Assembly: GCF_050947335.1 (NCBI RefSeq)
Contig: NC_134991.1
Coordinates: 682,001 to 746,000 of the forward strand
Length of the DNA: 64,000 nucleotides
Origin: Megachile rotundata
Lineage: Eukaryota > Arthropoda > Insecta > Hymenoptera > Megachilidae
Direction of reading: 5' to 3'
Under the pieces are notes generated by a model. It worked only from the letters and a program-made list of their open reading frames with translations, had not been told where the DNA came from and did not search any database. Positions 37,231 through 50,640 of this stretch are shown here, piece after piece. The position numbers and the translations under genes are program-made. The stretch's first letter is position 1. Each line of letters opens with the position of its first letter.

Positions 37231-40200
37231 TGGCGGAAATTCCTAAGGCCGAAATCCCAAACGCCGAAATCCCGAAGGCCGAAATCCCAAAGGCCGAAAT
37301 CCCAAAGGCTGAAATTCGAAAGACCGAAATCCCAGAGGCCGAGATCCCAAGGCCGAAATACTAATGGATGAATTCCCAAAAGGCCGAAATACGAAAGACC
37401 GAAATCCCAAATGCCGAAATCCCAAAGGCCGAAATCCGAAGGCCGAAATACCAATGGATGAATTCCCAAAATGCCGAAATCGCAAAAGATGAAATCCCAA
37501 AGGCCGAAATCCCAAAGGTCCAAATCCCAACGGTCGAAATCCCAAAGGCCGATATCCCACGGGCCCATGTCCCAAGGGCCGAAATCCCAAAGGTCGCAAT
37601 CCCAAAGGCCGAAATCTCAATGGCCGAAATCCCAAAGACCGAAATCGCAAAGGCCGAAATCCAAAGCGCCGAAATCCCAAACGCTGAAATTCCAAAGACC
37701 GATATCCCAAAGGCCTAAATCACAAGGCCGAAATCCCAAAGGCCGAAATCCAAAGGGCCGAAATCCCAAAGGCTGTAATTCCAAAGTCCGACATCCCAAA
37801 GGCCGAAATCCCAAAGGCTGAAACTCCAAAGACCGACTTCCCAAAGATCGAAATCCCAGAGGCCGATATCCCAAATGTCGAAATCCCAAAGGCCGAAATC
37901 CAAAGGGCCGAAATCCCAAACTTCGGAATCCCAAAGGCCGAAATCCAAAGGACCGAAATCCCAAAGGCTGAAATTCCAAAGACCGGCATCCCAAAGGCCG
38001 AAATCCCAAAGGCTGAAACTCCAAAGACCGACTTCCCAAAGATCGAAATCCCAGAGGCCGATATCCCAAAGGTCGAAATCCCAAATGCCGAAATCCAAAG
38101 GGCCGAAATCCCAAACTTCGGAATCCCAAAGGCCGAAATCCAAAGGGCCGAAATCCCAAAGGCTGAAATTCCAAAGGCCGAAATTTCAAAGGCCGAAATC
38201 CCAAAGGCTGAAATCCCAAAGGCCGAAATCCAAAGGGCCGAAATCCCAAAGGCTGAAATTCGAGAGACCGAAATCCCAAAGGCCCAAATCTCAAAGGCCG
38301 AAATCCCAAAGGACGAAATCCCAAGGGCCGATATCCTAATGGCGGAATTTCCTAAGGCCGAAATCCCAAACGCCGAAATCCCAAATGTCGAAATCCCAAG
38401 GCCGAAATACCAAGGGATGAACTCCCAAAAGGCCGAAATCCCGAAGGCCGAAATCCCAAAGGCCGAAATCCCAAAGGCTGAAATTCGAAAGACCGAAATC
38501 CCAAAGGCCGAGATCCCAAGGCCGAAATATCAATGGATGAATTCCCAAAAGGCCGAAATTCGAAAGACCGAAATCCCAAAGGCCGAAATCCCAAAGGCCG
38601 AAATCCGAAGGCCGAAATACCAATGGATGAATTCCCAAAAGGCCGAAATCGCAAAGGATGAAATCCCAAACGCCGAAATCCCAACGGCCGAAATCCCAAA
38701 GGCCGAAATCCCAAATGTCGAAATCCCAAGGCCGAAATCCCAAAGACCGAAATCCAAAGGGCCGAAATCCCAAAGGCTGAAATTCCAAAGATCGACATAC
38801 TAAAGGCCGAAATCCCAAAGGCCGAAATCCCAAAGGACGCAATCCCAAGGGCCGGAATCCCAAGGGCCGAAATCCCAAACGTCGAAATCCCAAAGGCCGA
38901 AATCCAAAGGGCCAAAATCCCAAAGGCTGAAATCCCAAAGGCCGAAATCCAAAGGGCCGAAATCCCAAAGGTTGAAATTCCAAAGATCGACATACCAAAG
39001 GCCGAAATCTCAAAGTCCGAAATCCCATGGGCCGAAATCCCAAGGCCGAAATACCAAAGTATGAACTCCCAAAAGGCCGAAATCACAAAGGTCGAAATCC
39101 CAGAGGATGAAATGTCAAAGGCCGAAATCCCAAAGCCCGTAATCCCAAGGGCCGAAATCAAAATGGTCGAAATCCCAAAGGCCTAAATCCCAAAGGATGA
39201 ACTCCCAAAAGGCCGGAATCAAAAAGGTCGAAATCCCAAACGCCGAAATCCCAAAGGCCGAAATCCTAAGGCCGAAATACCAAAGGCCGAAATCCAAAGG
39301 GCCGAAATCCCAAAGGCTGAAATTCCAAAGACCGACATCCCAAAGGCCGAAATCCCAAAGGCTGAAACTCCAAAGACCGACTTCCCAAAGATCGAAATCC
39401 GAGAGGCCGATATCCCAAAGGTCGAAATCCCAAAGGCCGAAATCCCAAGGGATGAATTCCCAGAAGGCCGTAATCCCAAAGCTCGAAATCCCAAGGGTCG
39501 ATATCCTAATGGCGGAAATTGCAAAGGCCGAAATCACAAACGGCGAAATCGCAATGCCGAAATACCAATGGATGAACTCCCAAAAGGCCGAAATCCCAAA
39601 GGTCGAAATTCGAAAGACCGAAATCCCAAAGGCCGAGATCCCAAGGCCGAAATACCAATGGATGAATTCCCAAAAGGCCGAAATCGCAAAGGATGAAATC
39701 CCAAAGGCCGAAATCCCAAAGGCCGAAATCCCAAAGGCCGAAATCCCAAATGTCGAAATCCCAAGGCCGAAATCCCAAAGACCGAAATCCAAAGGGCCGA
39801 AATCCCAATGGCTGAAATTCCAAAGACCGACATCCCAAAGGCCGAAATCACAAAGGTCGAAATCCCAAAGGATGAAATGTCAAAGGCCGAAATCCCAAAG
39901 CCCGTAATCCCAAGGGCCGAAATCAAAATGGTCGAAATCCCAAAGGCCTAAATCCCAAAGGATGAACTCCCAAAAGGCCGGAATCAAAAAGGTCGAAATC
40001 CCAAACGCCGAAATCCCAAAGGCCGAAATCCAAAAGGCCGATATCCCAAAGGCGGAAATTCGAAAGGCCGAAATCCCAAAGGTCGAAATCCCAAAGGCCG
40101 AAATCCCAAAGGCCCAAATCCAAAGGGCCGAAATCCCAAAGGCTGAAACTCCAAAGACCGACTTCCCAAAGATCGAAATCCCAGAGGCCGATATCCCAAA

Positions 40201-40330
40201 GGTCGAAATCCCAAAGGCCGAGATCCCAAGGCCGAAATACCAATGGATGAATTCCCAAAAGGCCGAAATTCGAAAGACCGAAATCCCAAAGGCCGAAATC
40301 CGAAGGCCGAAATACCAATGGATGAATTCC
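37231..40330. repeat. B-family block B6 (truncated B copy in the centre)
   Basis: A composite of B segments. About 38,280-38,760 follows 13,900-14,380 (shift 24,383). About 38,790-39,940 follows 6,860-7,980 (39,197 corresponds to 7,256). Hinges lie at 39,184-39,199 and 39,949-39,964. Within it, about 37,780-37,990 and 37,980-38,140 are near copies of each other (CTCCAAAGACCGACTTCCC series). Confidence 0.82.
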
Positions 40331-41349
40331 CAAAAGGCCGAAATCCCAAAGGCCGAAATCCCAAAGGCCGAAATCCCAAAGGACGAAATCCCAAAGCCCG
40401 AAATCCCAAAGGCCGATATCCCAAAGGCGGAAATTCCAAAAGCCGAAATCCCAAACGGCAAAATCCCAAAGGCCGAAATCCCAAAAGCCGAAGTCCCAAA
40501 GGTCGAAATCCCAAAGGCCGAAATACCAAAGGCCGAAATCTCAAAAGCCGAAATCCCAAAGGCCGAAATCCCAAAGGCCGATATCCTAAAGGCGGAAATT
40601 CCAAAGGCCGAAATCCCGAACGCCGAAATCCCAAATGCCGAAATCCCAAGGCCGAAATACCAATTGATGGATTCCCAAAAGGCCGAAATCCCAAAGAAAG
40701 AAATCCCAAAGGCCCAAATCCCGAACGCCGAAAGCTCTAAGGCCGAAATCCCAAAGGCCGAAGTCCCAAATGTCGAAATCCCAAAATATGAATTCCCAAA
40801 AGGCTGATATCCCAAAGGGCAAAATCCCAAAGGCTGAAATCCCAAAGGTCGAAATCCAAAAGGCTGAAATCTCGAAGGCCGAAATCACAAAGGCTGAAAT
40901 TCCAAAGACCGACTTCCCAAAGCCCGAAATCCCAGAGTGCGATATCCCAAGGGCCGAAATCCCAAAAGTCCAAATCCCAAAGGCCGAAATCCCAACGGCC
41001 GAAATCCCAAAGGCCGAAATCCTGAGGGCCGGAATTCCAAGGGCCGAAATCCCAAATGTCGAAATCCCAAAGGCCGAAATCCCAAAGACTGAGATCCCAA
41101 AGGCCGAAATCCAAAGGGCCGAAACCCCAAAGGCCGAAATCCTAAAAGCCGAAATCCCAAAGGCCGAAATCCCAAAGGCCGAAATCGCAAAGGCCGATAT
41201 CCTAAACGCGGAAATTCCAAAGGCCGAAATCCCAAACGCCGAAATCCCAAAGGCCGAAATCCCAAACGCCGAAATCCGAAAGGCCGAAATCCCAAAGGCC
41301 GAAATATCAAAGGCCGAAATCCCAAAGGCCGAAATCCCAAAGGCCGAAA
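40331..41349. repeat. M-family block M3
   Basis: The 40,370-40,570 part is repeated at 43,590-43,800 (CCCAAACGGCAAAATCCC unit). The 40,770-41,349 part follows 29,223-29,700 and 31,000-31,300. It contains a CAATTGATGGATTCCC module near 40,661. Confidence 0.83.
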
Positions 41350-42355
41350 TCCCAAGGGCCGAAATCCCAAAGGTCGAAATCCTAAAGGCTGAAATCTCGA
41401 AGGCCGAAATCCCAAAGGCTGGAATTCCAAAGACCGAAATCACAAACTGCCGAAAACCCAAAGGCTGAAATTCCAAAGATGAGACATCCCTAAGGCCGAA
41501 ATCCCAAAGGCCAAAATCCCAAAGGCCGAAATCCCAAAGGCCGAAATCCCAAAGGCCGAAATCACAAAGGCCGAAATCCCAAATGCCGAAATCCCATAGG
41601 CCGATATCCTAAAGGCGGAAATTCCAAAGGCCGAAATCCCGAACGCCGAAATCCCAAATGTCGAAATCCCAAGGCCGAAATACCAATTGATGAATTCGCA
41701 AAAGGCCGAAATCCCAAAGGCCGATATCCTAAAGGCGGAAATTCAAAAGGCCGAAATCCCGAACGCCGAAATCCCAAATGCCGAAATCCCAAGGCCGAAA
41801 TACCAATTGATGAATTCCCAAAAGGCCGTAATCCCAAACGCCGAAATCCCAAAGGTCGAAATCCCAAAGGCCGAAATCCCAATGGTCCAAATCCCATAGG
41901 TCGAAATCCCAAAGGCGCAAATCCCAATGGCCGATATCCCAAAGTCCGAAATCCCAAAGGCTGAAATCCCAAAGGTCGAAATCCTAAAGGCTGAAATCAC
42001 GAAGGCCGAAATCACAAAGGCTGAAATTCCAAAGACCGACTTCCCAAAGGCCGAAATCCCAGAGGCCGAAATCCCAAGCGCCGAAATCCCAAAAATCCAA
42101 ATCCCAAAGGCCGAAATCCCAACGGCCTAAATCCCAAAGGTCGAAATCCCAAAGGCCGAAATCCCAAAGGTCCAAATCCCAAAGGTCGAAATCCCAAAGG
42201 CGCAAATGCCAATGGCCGATATCCCAAATGCCGAAATCACAAAGGCCGAAATCACAAAGGCCGAAATCCCAAATGTCGAAATCCTTAGGTCGAGATCCCA
42301 AAGCCCGGAATCCAAAGGGCCGAAATCCCAAAGGGCGAAATCCCAAAGGCCGAAA
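41350..42355. repeat. 1,006-bp tandem duplication, first copy
   Basis: Immediately followed by 42,356-43,361. The period is 67 units plus one base. Every position I compared is identical, and translations of both copies in several frames agree residue for residue. It contains GATGAGACATCCCTAAGG and two CAATTGATGAATTC modules (41,684 and 41,804). Confidence 0.95.
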
Positions 42356-43361
42356 TCCCAAGGGCCGAAATCCCAAAGGTCGAAATCCTAAAGGCTGAAA
42401 TCTCGAAGGCCGAAATCCCAAAGGCTGGAATTCCAAAGACCGAAATCACAAACTGCCGAAAACCCAAAGGCTGAAATTCCAAAGATGAGACATCCCTAAG
42501 GCCGAAATCCCAAAGGCCAAAATCCCAAAGGCCGAAATCCCAAAGGCCGAAATCCCAAAGGCCGAAATCACAAAGGCCGAAATCCCAAATGCCGAAATCC
42601 CATAGGCCGATATCCTAAAGGCGGAAATTCCAAAGGCCGAAATCCCGAACGCCGAAATCCCAAATGTCGAAATCCCAAGGCCGAAATACCAATTGATGAA
42701 TTCGCAAAAGGCCGAAATCCCAAAGGCCGATATCCTAAAGGCGGAAATTCAAAAGGCCGAAATCCCGAACGCCGAAATCCCAAATGCCGAAATCCCAAGG
42801 CCGAAATACCAATTGATGAATTCCCAAAAGGCCGTAATCCCAAACGCCGAAATCCCAAAGGTCGAAATCCCAAAGGCCGAAATCCCAATGGTCCAAATCC
42901 CATAGGTCGAAATCCCAAAGGCGCAAATCCCAATGGCCGATATCCCAAAGTCCGAAATCCCAAAGGCTGAAATCCCAAAGGTCGAAATCCTAAAGGCTGA
43001 AATCACGAAGGCCGAAATCACAAAGGCTGAAATTCCAAAGACCGACTTCCCAAAGGCCGAAATCCCAGAGGCCGAAATCCCAAGCGCCGAAATCCCAAAA
43101 ATCCAAATCCCAAAGGCCGAAATCCCAACGGCCTAAATCCCAAAGGTCGAAATCCCAAAGGCCGAAATCCCAAAGGTCCAAATCCCAAAGGTCGAAATCC
43201 CAAAGGCGCAAATGCCAATGGCCGATATCCCAAATGCCGAAATCACAAAGGCCGAAATCACAAAGGCCGAAATCCCAAATGTCGAAATCCTTAGGTCGAG
43301 ATCCCAAAGCCCGGAATCCAAAGGGCCGAAATCCCAAAGGGCGAAATCCCAAAGGCCGAAA
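42356..43361. repeat. 1,006-bp tandem duplication, second copy
   Basis: Identical to 41,350-42,355 as far as I can read. It is the least diverged repeat pair in the window. Confidence 0.95.
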
Positions 43362-44690
43362 TCCCAAAAGCCGAAATCACAAAGGCCGGAATCCCAAAGG
43401 TCCAAATCCCAAAGGTCCAAATCCCAAAGGTCGAAATCCCAAAGGCCGAAATCCCAAATGACGAAATCCCAAAGCCCGAAATCCCAAAGGCCGATATCCC
43501 AAAGGCGGAAATTCCAAACGCCGATATCCCTAACGGCGAAGTCCCAAAGGCCGAAATCCCAAAGGCCGAAGTCCCAAAGGCCGAAATCCCAAAGGACGAA
43601 ATCCCAAAGCCCGAAATCCCAAAGGCCGATATCCCAAAGGCGGAAATTCCAAAAGCCGAAATCCCAAACGGCAAAATCCCAAAGGCCGAAATCCCAAAAG
43701 CCGAAGTCCCAAAGGTCGAAATCCCAAAGGCCGAAATACCAAAGGCCGAAATCTCAAAAGCCGAAATCCCAAAGGCCGAAATCCCAAAGGCCGATATCCT
43801 AAAGGCGGAAATTCCAAAGGCCGAAATCCCGAACGCCGAAATCCCGAACGCCAAAATCCCAAATGTCGAAATCCCAAGGCCGAAATACCAGTTGATGAAT
43901 TCCCAAAAAGCCGAAATCCCAAAGGCCGAAATCCCAAAGGCCGATATCCTAAAGGCGGAAATTCAAAAGGCCGAAATCCCGAACGCCGAAATCCCAAATG
44001 CCGAAATCCCAAGGCCGAAATACCAATTGATGGATTCCCAAAAGGCCGAAATCCCAAAGAACGAAATCCCAAAGCCCCAAATCCCGAACGCCGAAATCTC
44101 TAAGGCCGAAATCCCAAAGGCCGAAGTCCCAAATGTCGAAATCCCAAAGGATGAATTCCCAAAAGGCGGATATCCCAAAGGTCAAAATCCCAAAGGCTGA
44201 AATCCCAAAGGTCGAAATCCAAAAGGCTGAAATCTCGAAGGCCGAAATCACAAAGGCTGAAATTCCAAAGACCGACTTCCCAAAGCCCGAAATCCCAGAG
44301 TGCGATATCCCAAGGGCCGAAATCCCAAAAGTCCAAATCCCAAAGGCCGAAATCCCAACGGCCGAAATCCCAAAGGCCGAAATCCCAAGGGCCGAAATCC
44401 CAAAGGTCGAAATCCTAAAGGCTGAAATCTCGAAGGCCGAAATCCCAAAGGCTGAAATTCCAAAGACCGAAATCCAAACTGCCGAAATCCCAAAGGCTGA
44501 AATTCCAAAGATGAGACATCCCAAAGGCCGAAATCCCAAAGGCCAAAATCCCAAAGGCCGAAATCCCAAACGCCGAAATCCCAAAGGCCGAAATCCCAAA
44601 CGCCGAAATCCGAAAGGCCGAAATCCCAAAGGCCGAAATATCAAAGGCCGAAATCACAAAGGCCGAAGTCCCAAAGGCCGAAATCCGAAA
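43362..44690. repeat. M-family block M4
   Basis: The 43,840-44,370 part follows 28,930-29,460 (44,133 corresponds to 29,223). The 44,380-44,560 part follows 25,650-25,800 with GATGAGACATCCC at 44,511. It ends at the CCTTAATCTAAAAGG series that opens A5. Confidence 0.83.
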
Positions 44691-46530
44691 GGCCTTAATC
44701 TAAAAGGTCGAAATCCCAAAGGCCGATATCCCAAAGGCGGAAATTCCAAATGCCGAAATCCCAAAGGCCGTATCCCAAAGGCCGAAATCCCAAAGGCTGA
44801 AATTCCAAAGGACGAAATCCCAAATGTCGAAATCCCAAGGCCGATATCCCAAAGGCGGAAATTCCAAAAGCCGAAATCCCAATGGCCGGAATCCCAACGG
44901 CCGTAATCCCAAAGGCCGGAATCCCAAAGGTCCAATTCCCAAAGGTCGAAATCCCAAAAAGCCGAAATCCCAAAGGACGAAATCCCAAATTCCGATATCC
45001 TAAAGGCGGAAATTCCAAAGGCCGAAATCCCAAACGCAGAAATCCCAAAGCCCGAAATCAGAAATGTAAGAATCTCAAAAGCCGATACGTTAAATGTCGA
45101 AATCCTAAAGGCCGAAATCCTAAAATGGCCAAAACATAAAGTCTGAAATCCCAAAGACCGAAATCCCAATGGCCAAAATCCCAAAGGCCGTAGCCCCAAC
45201 GGCCGAAATCCCAAAGGCCGCAATCCCAAAAGCCGAAATCCCAAAGGCCGAAATCCCAAAGGCCGAAATCCCAAAGGCCGATATCCCAAAGGCGGAAATT
45301 CCAAAAGCCGAAATCCCAAACGGCGAAATCCCAAAGGCCGAAATCCCAAAGGCCGAAGTCCCAAAGGTCGAAATCCCAAAGGCCGAAATCCCAAAGGCCG
45401 AAATCCCAAAAGCCGAAATCCCAAAGGCCGAAATTCCAAAGGCTGATCTCCCAAAGGACGAAATCCCAAAGGCCGAAGTCCCAAAGGCCGATATCCTAAA
45501 GGCGGAAATTCCAAAGGCCGAAATCCCGAACGCCGAAATCCCAAATATCGAAATCCCAAGGCCGAAATACCAATTGATGAATTCCCAAAAGGCCGAAGTC
45601 CCAAAGGCCGAAATCCCAAAGGCCGAAATCCCGAAGGCTGAAATCCCAATGGCCGAAATCGAAAAGGTCGAGATCCCAAAGGCCGGAATCCAAAGGGCCG
45701 ATATCCTAAAGGCGGAAATTCCAAAGGCCGAAATCCCAAAGGCCGAAATCCCCAGGGCCGAAATCCCAAAGGTCGAAATCCCAAAGTCCGAAATCCCTAA
45801 GGTCCAAATCCCAAAGGGCGAAATCCCAAAGGCCGAAATCCAAAGGGCAGAAACCCCAAAGGCTGAAATTCCAAAGACCGACATCAGAAAAGCCGAAATC
45901 CCAAAGGCCGAAATCCCAAAAGCCGAAATACCAAAGGCCGAAATCCCAAAGGCCGAAATCACAAAGGCCGATATCCTAAAGGCGGAAATTCCAAAGGCCG
46001 ATATCCCAAACGCCGAAATCCCAAACACCGAAATCCCAAACGCCGAAATCCCAAACGTCGAAATCCCAAGGCCGAAATCCCAAAGGCCGAAATTCAAAGG
46101 GCCGAAATCCCGAAGGCCGAAATCCCAAAGGCCGAAATCCCAAAGGCTGAAATTCGAAAGACCGAAATCCCAGAGGCCGAGATCCCAAGGCCGAAATCCT
46201 AATGGATGAATTCCCAAAAGGCCGAAATTCGAAAGACCGAAATCCCAAATGCCGAAATCCCAAAGGCCGAAATCCGAAGGCCGAAATACCAATGGATGAA
46301 TTCCCAAAAGACCGAAATCGCAAAGGATGAAATCCCAAACGCCGAAATCCCAAAGGCCGAAATCCCAAAGGCCGAAATCCCAAATGTCGAAATCCCAAGG
46401 CCGAAATCCCAAAGACCGAAATCCAAAGGGCCGAAATCCCAATGGCTGAAATTCCAAAGACCGACATCCCAAAGGCCGAAGTCTCAACGGCCGAAATCCC
46501 AAAGGCTGAAATCCCAAAGGCCGAAATCTC
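44691..46530. repeat. A-family higher-order repeat, copy A5
   Basis: Matches A1 at a shift of 44,857 around the landmark. It loses about 330 bp relative to A1 near 45,630 (it jumps from A1 position ~770 to ~1,100) and about 380 bp near 46,090 (from A1 ~1,565 to ~1,950). Its 3' end is shared with the B family (46,529-46,831 equals 8,660-8,962 at a shift of 37,869), so the A/B border cannot be set exactly. Confidence 0.86.
45058..45204. repeat. Diverged landmark of A family, copy 5
   Basis: Same string as 201-347 at a shift of 44,857, with GATACGTTAAATG for GATACCTTAAATG. Confidence 0.92.
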
Positions 46531-49500
46531 AAAGTCCGTAATCGCAAAGCCTGAAATCCCAACGACCGAAATCAAAGACCCGAAATCCCAAAGGCTGAAA
46601 TTCCAAAGACCGACATCCCAAAGGCCGAAATCCCAAAGGTCCAAATCCCAACGGTCGAAATCCCAAAGGCCGATATCCCACGGGCCCATGTCCCAAGGGC
46701 CGAAATCCCAAAGGTCGCAATCCCAAAGGCCGAAATCTCAATGGCCGAAATCCCAAAGACCGAAATCGCAAAGGCCGAAATCCAAAGCGCCGAAATCCCA
46801 AACGCTGAAATTCCAAAGACCGATATCCCAAAGGCCTAAATCACAAGGCCGAAATCCCAAAGGCCGAAATCCAAAGGGCCGAAATCCCAAAGGCTGTAAT
46901 TCCAAAGTCCGACATCCCGAAGGCCGAAATCCCAAAGGCTGAAACTCCAAAGACCGACTTCCCAAAGATCGAAATCCCAGAGGCCGACATCCCAAAGGTC
47001 GAAATCCCAAAGGCCGAAATCCAAAGGGCCGGAATCCCAAACTTCGGAATCCCAAAGGCCGAAATCCAAAGGGCCGAAATCCCAAAGGCTGAAATTCCAA
47101 AGGCCGAAATTTCAAAGGCCGAAATCCCAAAGGCTGAAATCCCAAATGCCGAAATCCAAAGGGTCGAAATCCCAAAGGTTGAAATTCCAAAGATCGACAT
47201 ACCAAAGGCCGAAATCTCAAAGTCCGAAATCCCAAAGGCCGAAATCCCAAGGCCGAAATACCAATGGATGAATTCCCAAAAGGCCGAAATCCCAAAGGCC
47301 GAAATCCAAAGGGCCAAAATCCCAAAGGCTGAAATTCCAAAGGCCGAAATCACAAAGGCCGAAATCCCAAAGACTGAAATCCCAAAGGCCGAAATCCAAA
47401 GGGCCGAAATCCCAAAGGTTGAAATTCCAAAGTTCGACATACTAAAGGCCGAAATCCCAAAGGCCAAAATCCCAAAGGACGCAATCCCAAGGGCCGGAAT
47501 CCCAAGGGCCGAAATCCCAAACGTCGAAATCCCAAAGGCCGAAATCCAAAGGGCCGAAATCCCAAAGGTTGAAATTCCAAAGATCGACATACCAAAGGCC
47601 GAAATCCCGAAGGTTGAAATTCCAAAGATCGACATACTAAAGGCCGAAATCCCAAAGGCCGAAATCCCAAACGACGCAATCCCAAGGGCCGGAATCCCAA
47701 GGGCCGAAATCCCAAACGTCGAAATCCCAAAGGCCGAAATCCAAAGGGCCAAAATCCCAAAGGCTGAAATCCCAAAGGCCGAAATCCAAAGGGCCGAAAT
47801 CCCAAAGGTTGTAATTCCAAAGATCGACATACCAAAGGCCGAAATCTCAAAGTCCGAAATCCCATGGGCCGAAATCCCAAGGCCGAAATACCAAAGTATG
47901 AACTCCCAAAAGGCCGAAATCACAAAGGTCGAAATCCCAAAGGATGAAATGTCAAAGGCCGAAATCCCAAAGCCCGTAATCCCAAGGGCCGAAATCAAAA
48001 TGGTCGAAATCCCAAATTCCTAAATCCCAAAGGATGAACTCCCAAAAGGCCGGAATCAAAAAGGTCGAAATCCCAAACGCCGAAATCCCAAAGGCCGAAA
48101 TCCTAAGGCCGAAATACCAAAGGCCGAAATCCAAAGGGCCGAAATCCCAAAGGCTGAAATTCCAAAGACCGACATCCCAAAGGCCGAAATCCCAAAGGCT
48201 GAAACTCCAAAGACCGACTTCCCAAAGATCGAAATCCCAGAGGCCGATATCCCAAAGGTCGAAATCCCAAAAGCCGAAATCCAAAGGGCCGAAATCCCAA
48301 GGTATGAATTCCCAAAAGGCCGTAATCCCAAAGCTCGAAATCCCAAGGGTCGATATCCTAATGGCGGAAATTGCAAAGGCCGAAATCACAAACGGCGAAA
48401 TCGCAATGCCGAAATACCAATGGATGAACTCCCAAAAGGCCGAAATCCCAAAGGTCGAAATTCGAAAGACCGAAATCCCAAAGGCCGAGATCCCAAGGCC
48501 GAAATACCGATGGATGAATTCCCAAAAGGCCGAAATCGCAAAGGATGAAATCCCAAACGCCGAAATCCCAAAGGCCGAAATCCCAAAGGCCGAAATCCCA
48601 AATGTCGAAATCCCAAAGACCGAAATCCAAAGGGCCGAAATCCCAATGGCTGAAATTCCAAAGACCGACATCCCAAAGGCCGAAATCACAAAGGTCGAAA
48701 TCCCAAAGGATGAAATGTCAAAGGCCGAAATCCCAAAGCCCGTAATCCCAAGGGCCGAAATCAAAATGGTCGAAATCCCAAAGGCCTAAATCCCAAAGGA
48801 TGAACTCCCAAAAGGCCGGAATCAAAAAGGTCGAAATCCCAAACGCCGAAATCCCAAAGGCCGAAATCCTAAGGCCGAAATACCAAAGGATGAATTCCCA
48901 AAAGGCCGAAATCCCAAAGGTCGAAATCCCAAAGGAGGAAATGCCAAAGGCCGAATTCCCAAAGGCCGAAATCCCAAAGGCCGAAATCCAAAAGGCCGAT
49001 ATCCCAAAGGCGGAAATTCGAAATGCCGAAATCCCAAAGGTCGAAATCCCAAAGGCCGAAATCCCAAAGGCCCAAATCCAAAGGGCCGAAATCCCAAAGG
49101 CTGAAACTCCAAAGACCGACTTCCCAAAGATCGAAATCCCAGAGGCCGATATCCCAAAGGTCGAAATCCCAAAGGCCGAAATCCAAAGGGCCGAAATCCC
49201 AAACTTCGGAATCCCAAAGGCCGAAATCCAAAGGACCGAAATCCCAAAGGCTGAAATTCCAAAGGCTGAAATTCCAAAGGCCGAAATTTCAAAGGCCGAA
49301 ATCCCAAAGGCTGAAATCCCGAAGGCCGAAATCCAAAGGGCCGAAATCCCGAAGGCCTAAATCCCAAAGGATGAATTCCCAAAAGGCCGAAATCCCAAAG
49401 GCCGAAATCCAAAAGGCGGATATTCCAAAGGCCGAAATCCCAAAGGTCGAAATCCCAAAGACCGAAATCCCAAAGGCCGCAATCCCAAGTGCCGGAATAC

Positions 49501-50640
49501 CAAAGGTCGACATCCCAAAGGTCGAAATCCCAAAGGCCGAAATCTCAAAGGCTGAAATTCGAAAGACCGAAATCCCAAAGGCCCAAATCTCAAAGACCGA
49601 AATCCCAAAGGCCCAAATCTCAAAGGCCGAAATCCCAAAGGCCGAAATCCCAAATGCCTAAATCCCAAAGAATGAATTCCGAAAAGGCCGAAATCCCAAG
49701 GGATGAAGTCCCAAAAGGCCGTAATCCCAAAGGTCGAAGTCCCAAAGGCCGAAATCCCAAGGGTCGATATCCTAATGGCGGAAATCCCAAAGGCCGAAAT
49801 CCCAAGGCCGAAATACCAATGGGTGAATTCCCAAAAGGCCGAAAACCCAAAGGATGAAATCCCAAAGGCCGAAATCCCAAAAGCCGAAATCCCAAAGGCC
49901 GCAATCCCAATGGCCGGAATCCCAAGGGTCGAAATCCCAAAGGTCGAAATCCTAAAGGCCGAAATCCCAAAGGCCGAAATCCCAAAGGCCGAAATCCCAA
50001 AGGCCGAAATACCAAATGCCGAAATCCCAAGGCCGAAATCCCAAAGGCCGAAATCCAAAGATCCTAAATCCCAAAGGCTGAAATTCCAAAGACCGACATC
50101 CCAAAGGCCGAAATACCAAAGGCTGAAATTCCAAAGACCGACTTCCCAAAGGTCGAAATCCCAGAGGCCGATATCCCAAAGGCAGAAATCCCAAAGACCG
50201 AAATCCCAAAGGCCGAAATCCCAAAGGCCGAGATCCCAAGACCGAAATACCAAGGGATGAACTCCCAAAAGGCCGAAATCCCAAAGGATGAAATGTCAAA
50301 GGCCGAAATCCCAAAGCCCGTAATCCCAAGGGCCGAAATCAAAATAGTCGAAATCCCAAAGGCCTAAATCCCAAAGGATGAACTCCCAAAAGGCCGGAAT
50401 CCCAAAGGTCGAAATCCCAAACACCGAAATCCCAAAGGCCGAAATCCTAAGGCCGAAATACCAAAGGATGAATTCCCAAAAGGCCAAAATCCCAAAGGTT
50501 GAAATCCCAAAGGATGAAATGCCAAAGGCCGAATTCCCAAAGGCCGAAATCCCAAAGGCCGAAATCCAAAAGGCCGATATCCCAAAGGCGGAAATTCCAA
50601 AGGCCGAAATCCCAAAGGTCGAAATCCCAAAGGCCGAAAT
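46531..50640. repeat. B-family block B7
   Basis: Collinear with the left B region. 46,529-47,070 follows 8,660-9,200. 47,268-48,789 follows 6,475-7,990. 48,800-49,360 follows 11,947-12,507. 49,952-50,640 follows 12,722-13,400. Hinges (TAA, then ATG) lie at 48,021, 48,787, about 49,358 and 50,365. The left copy of the 1,184-bp tandem pair is not duplicated here. Confidence 0.85.
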
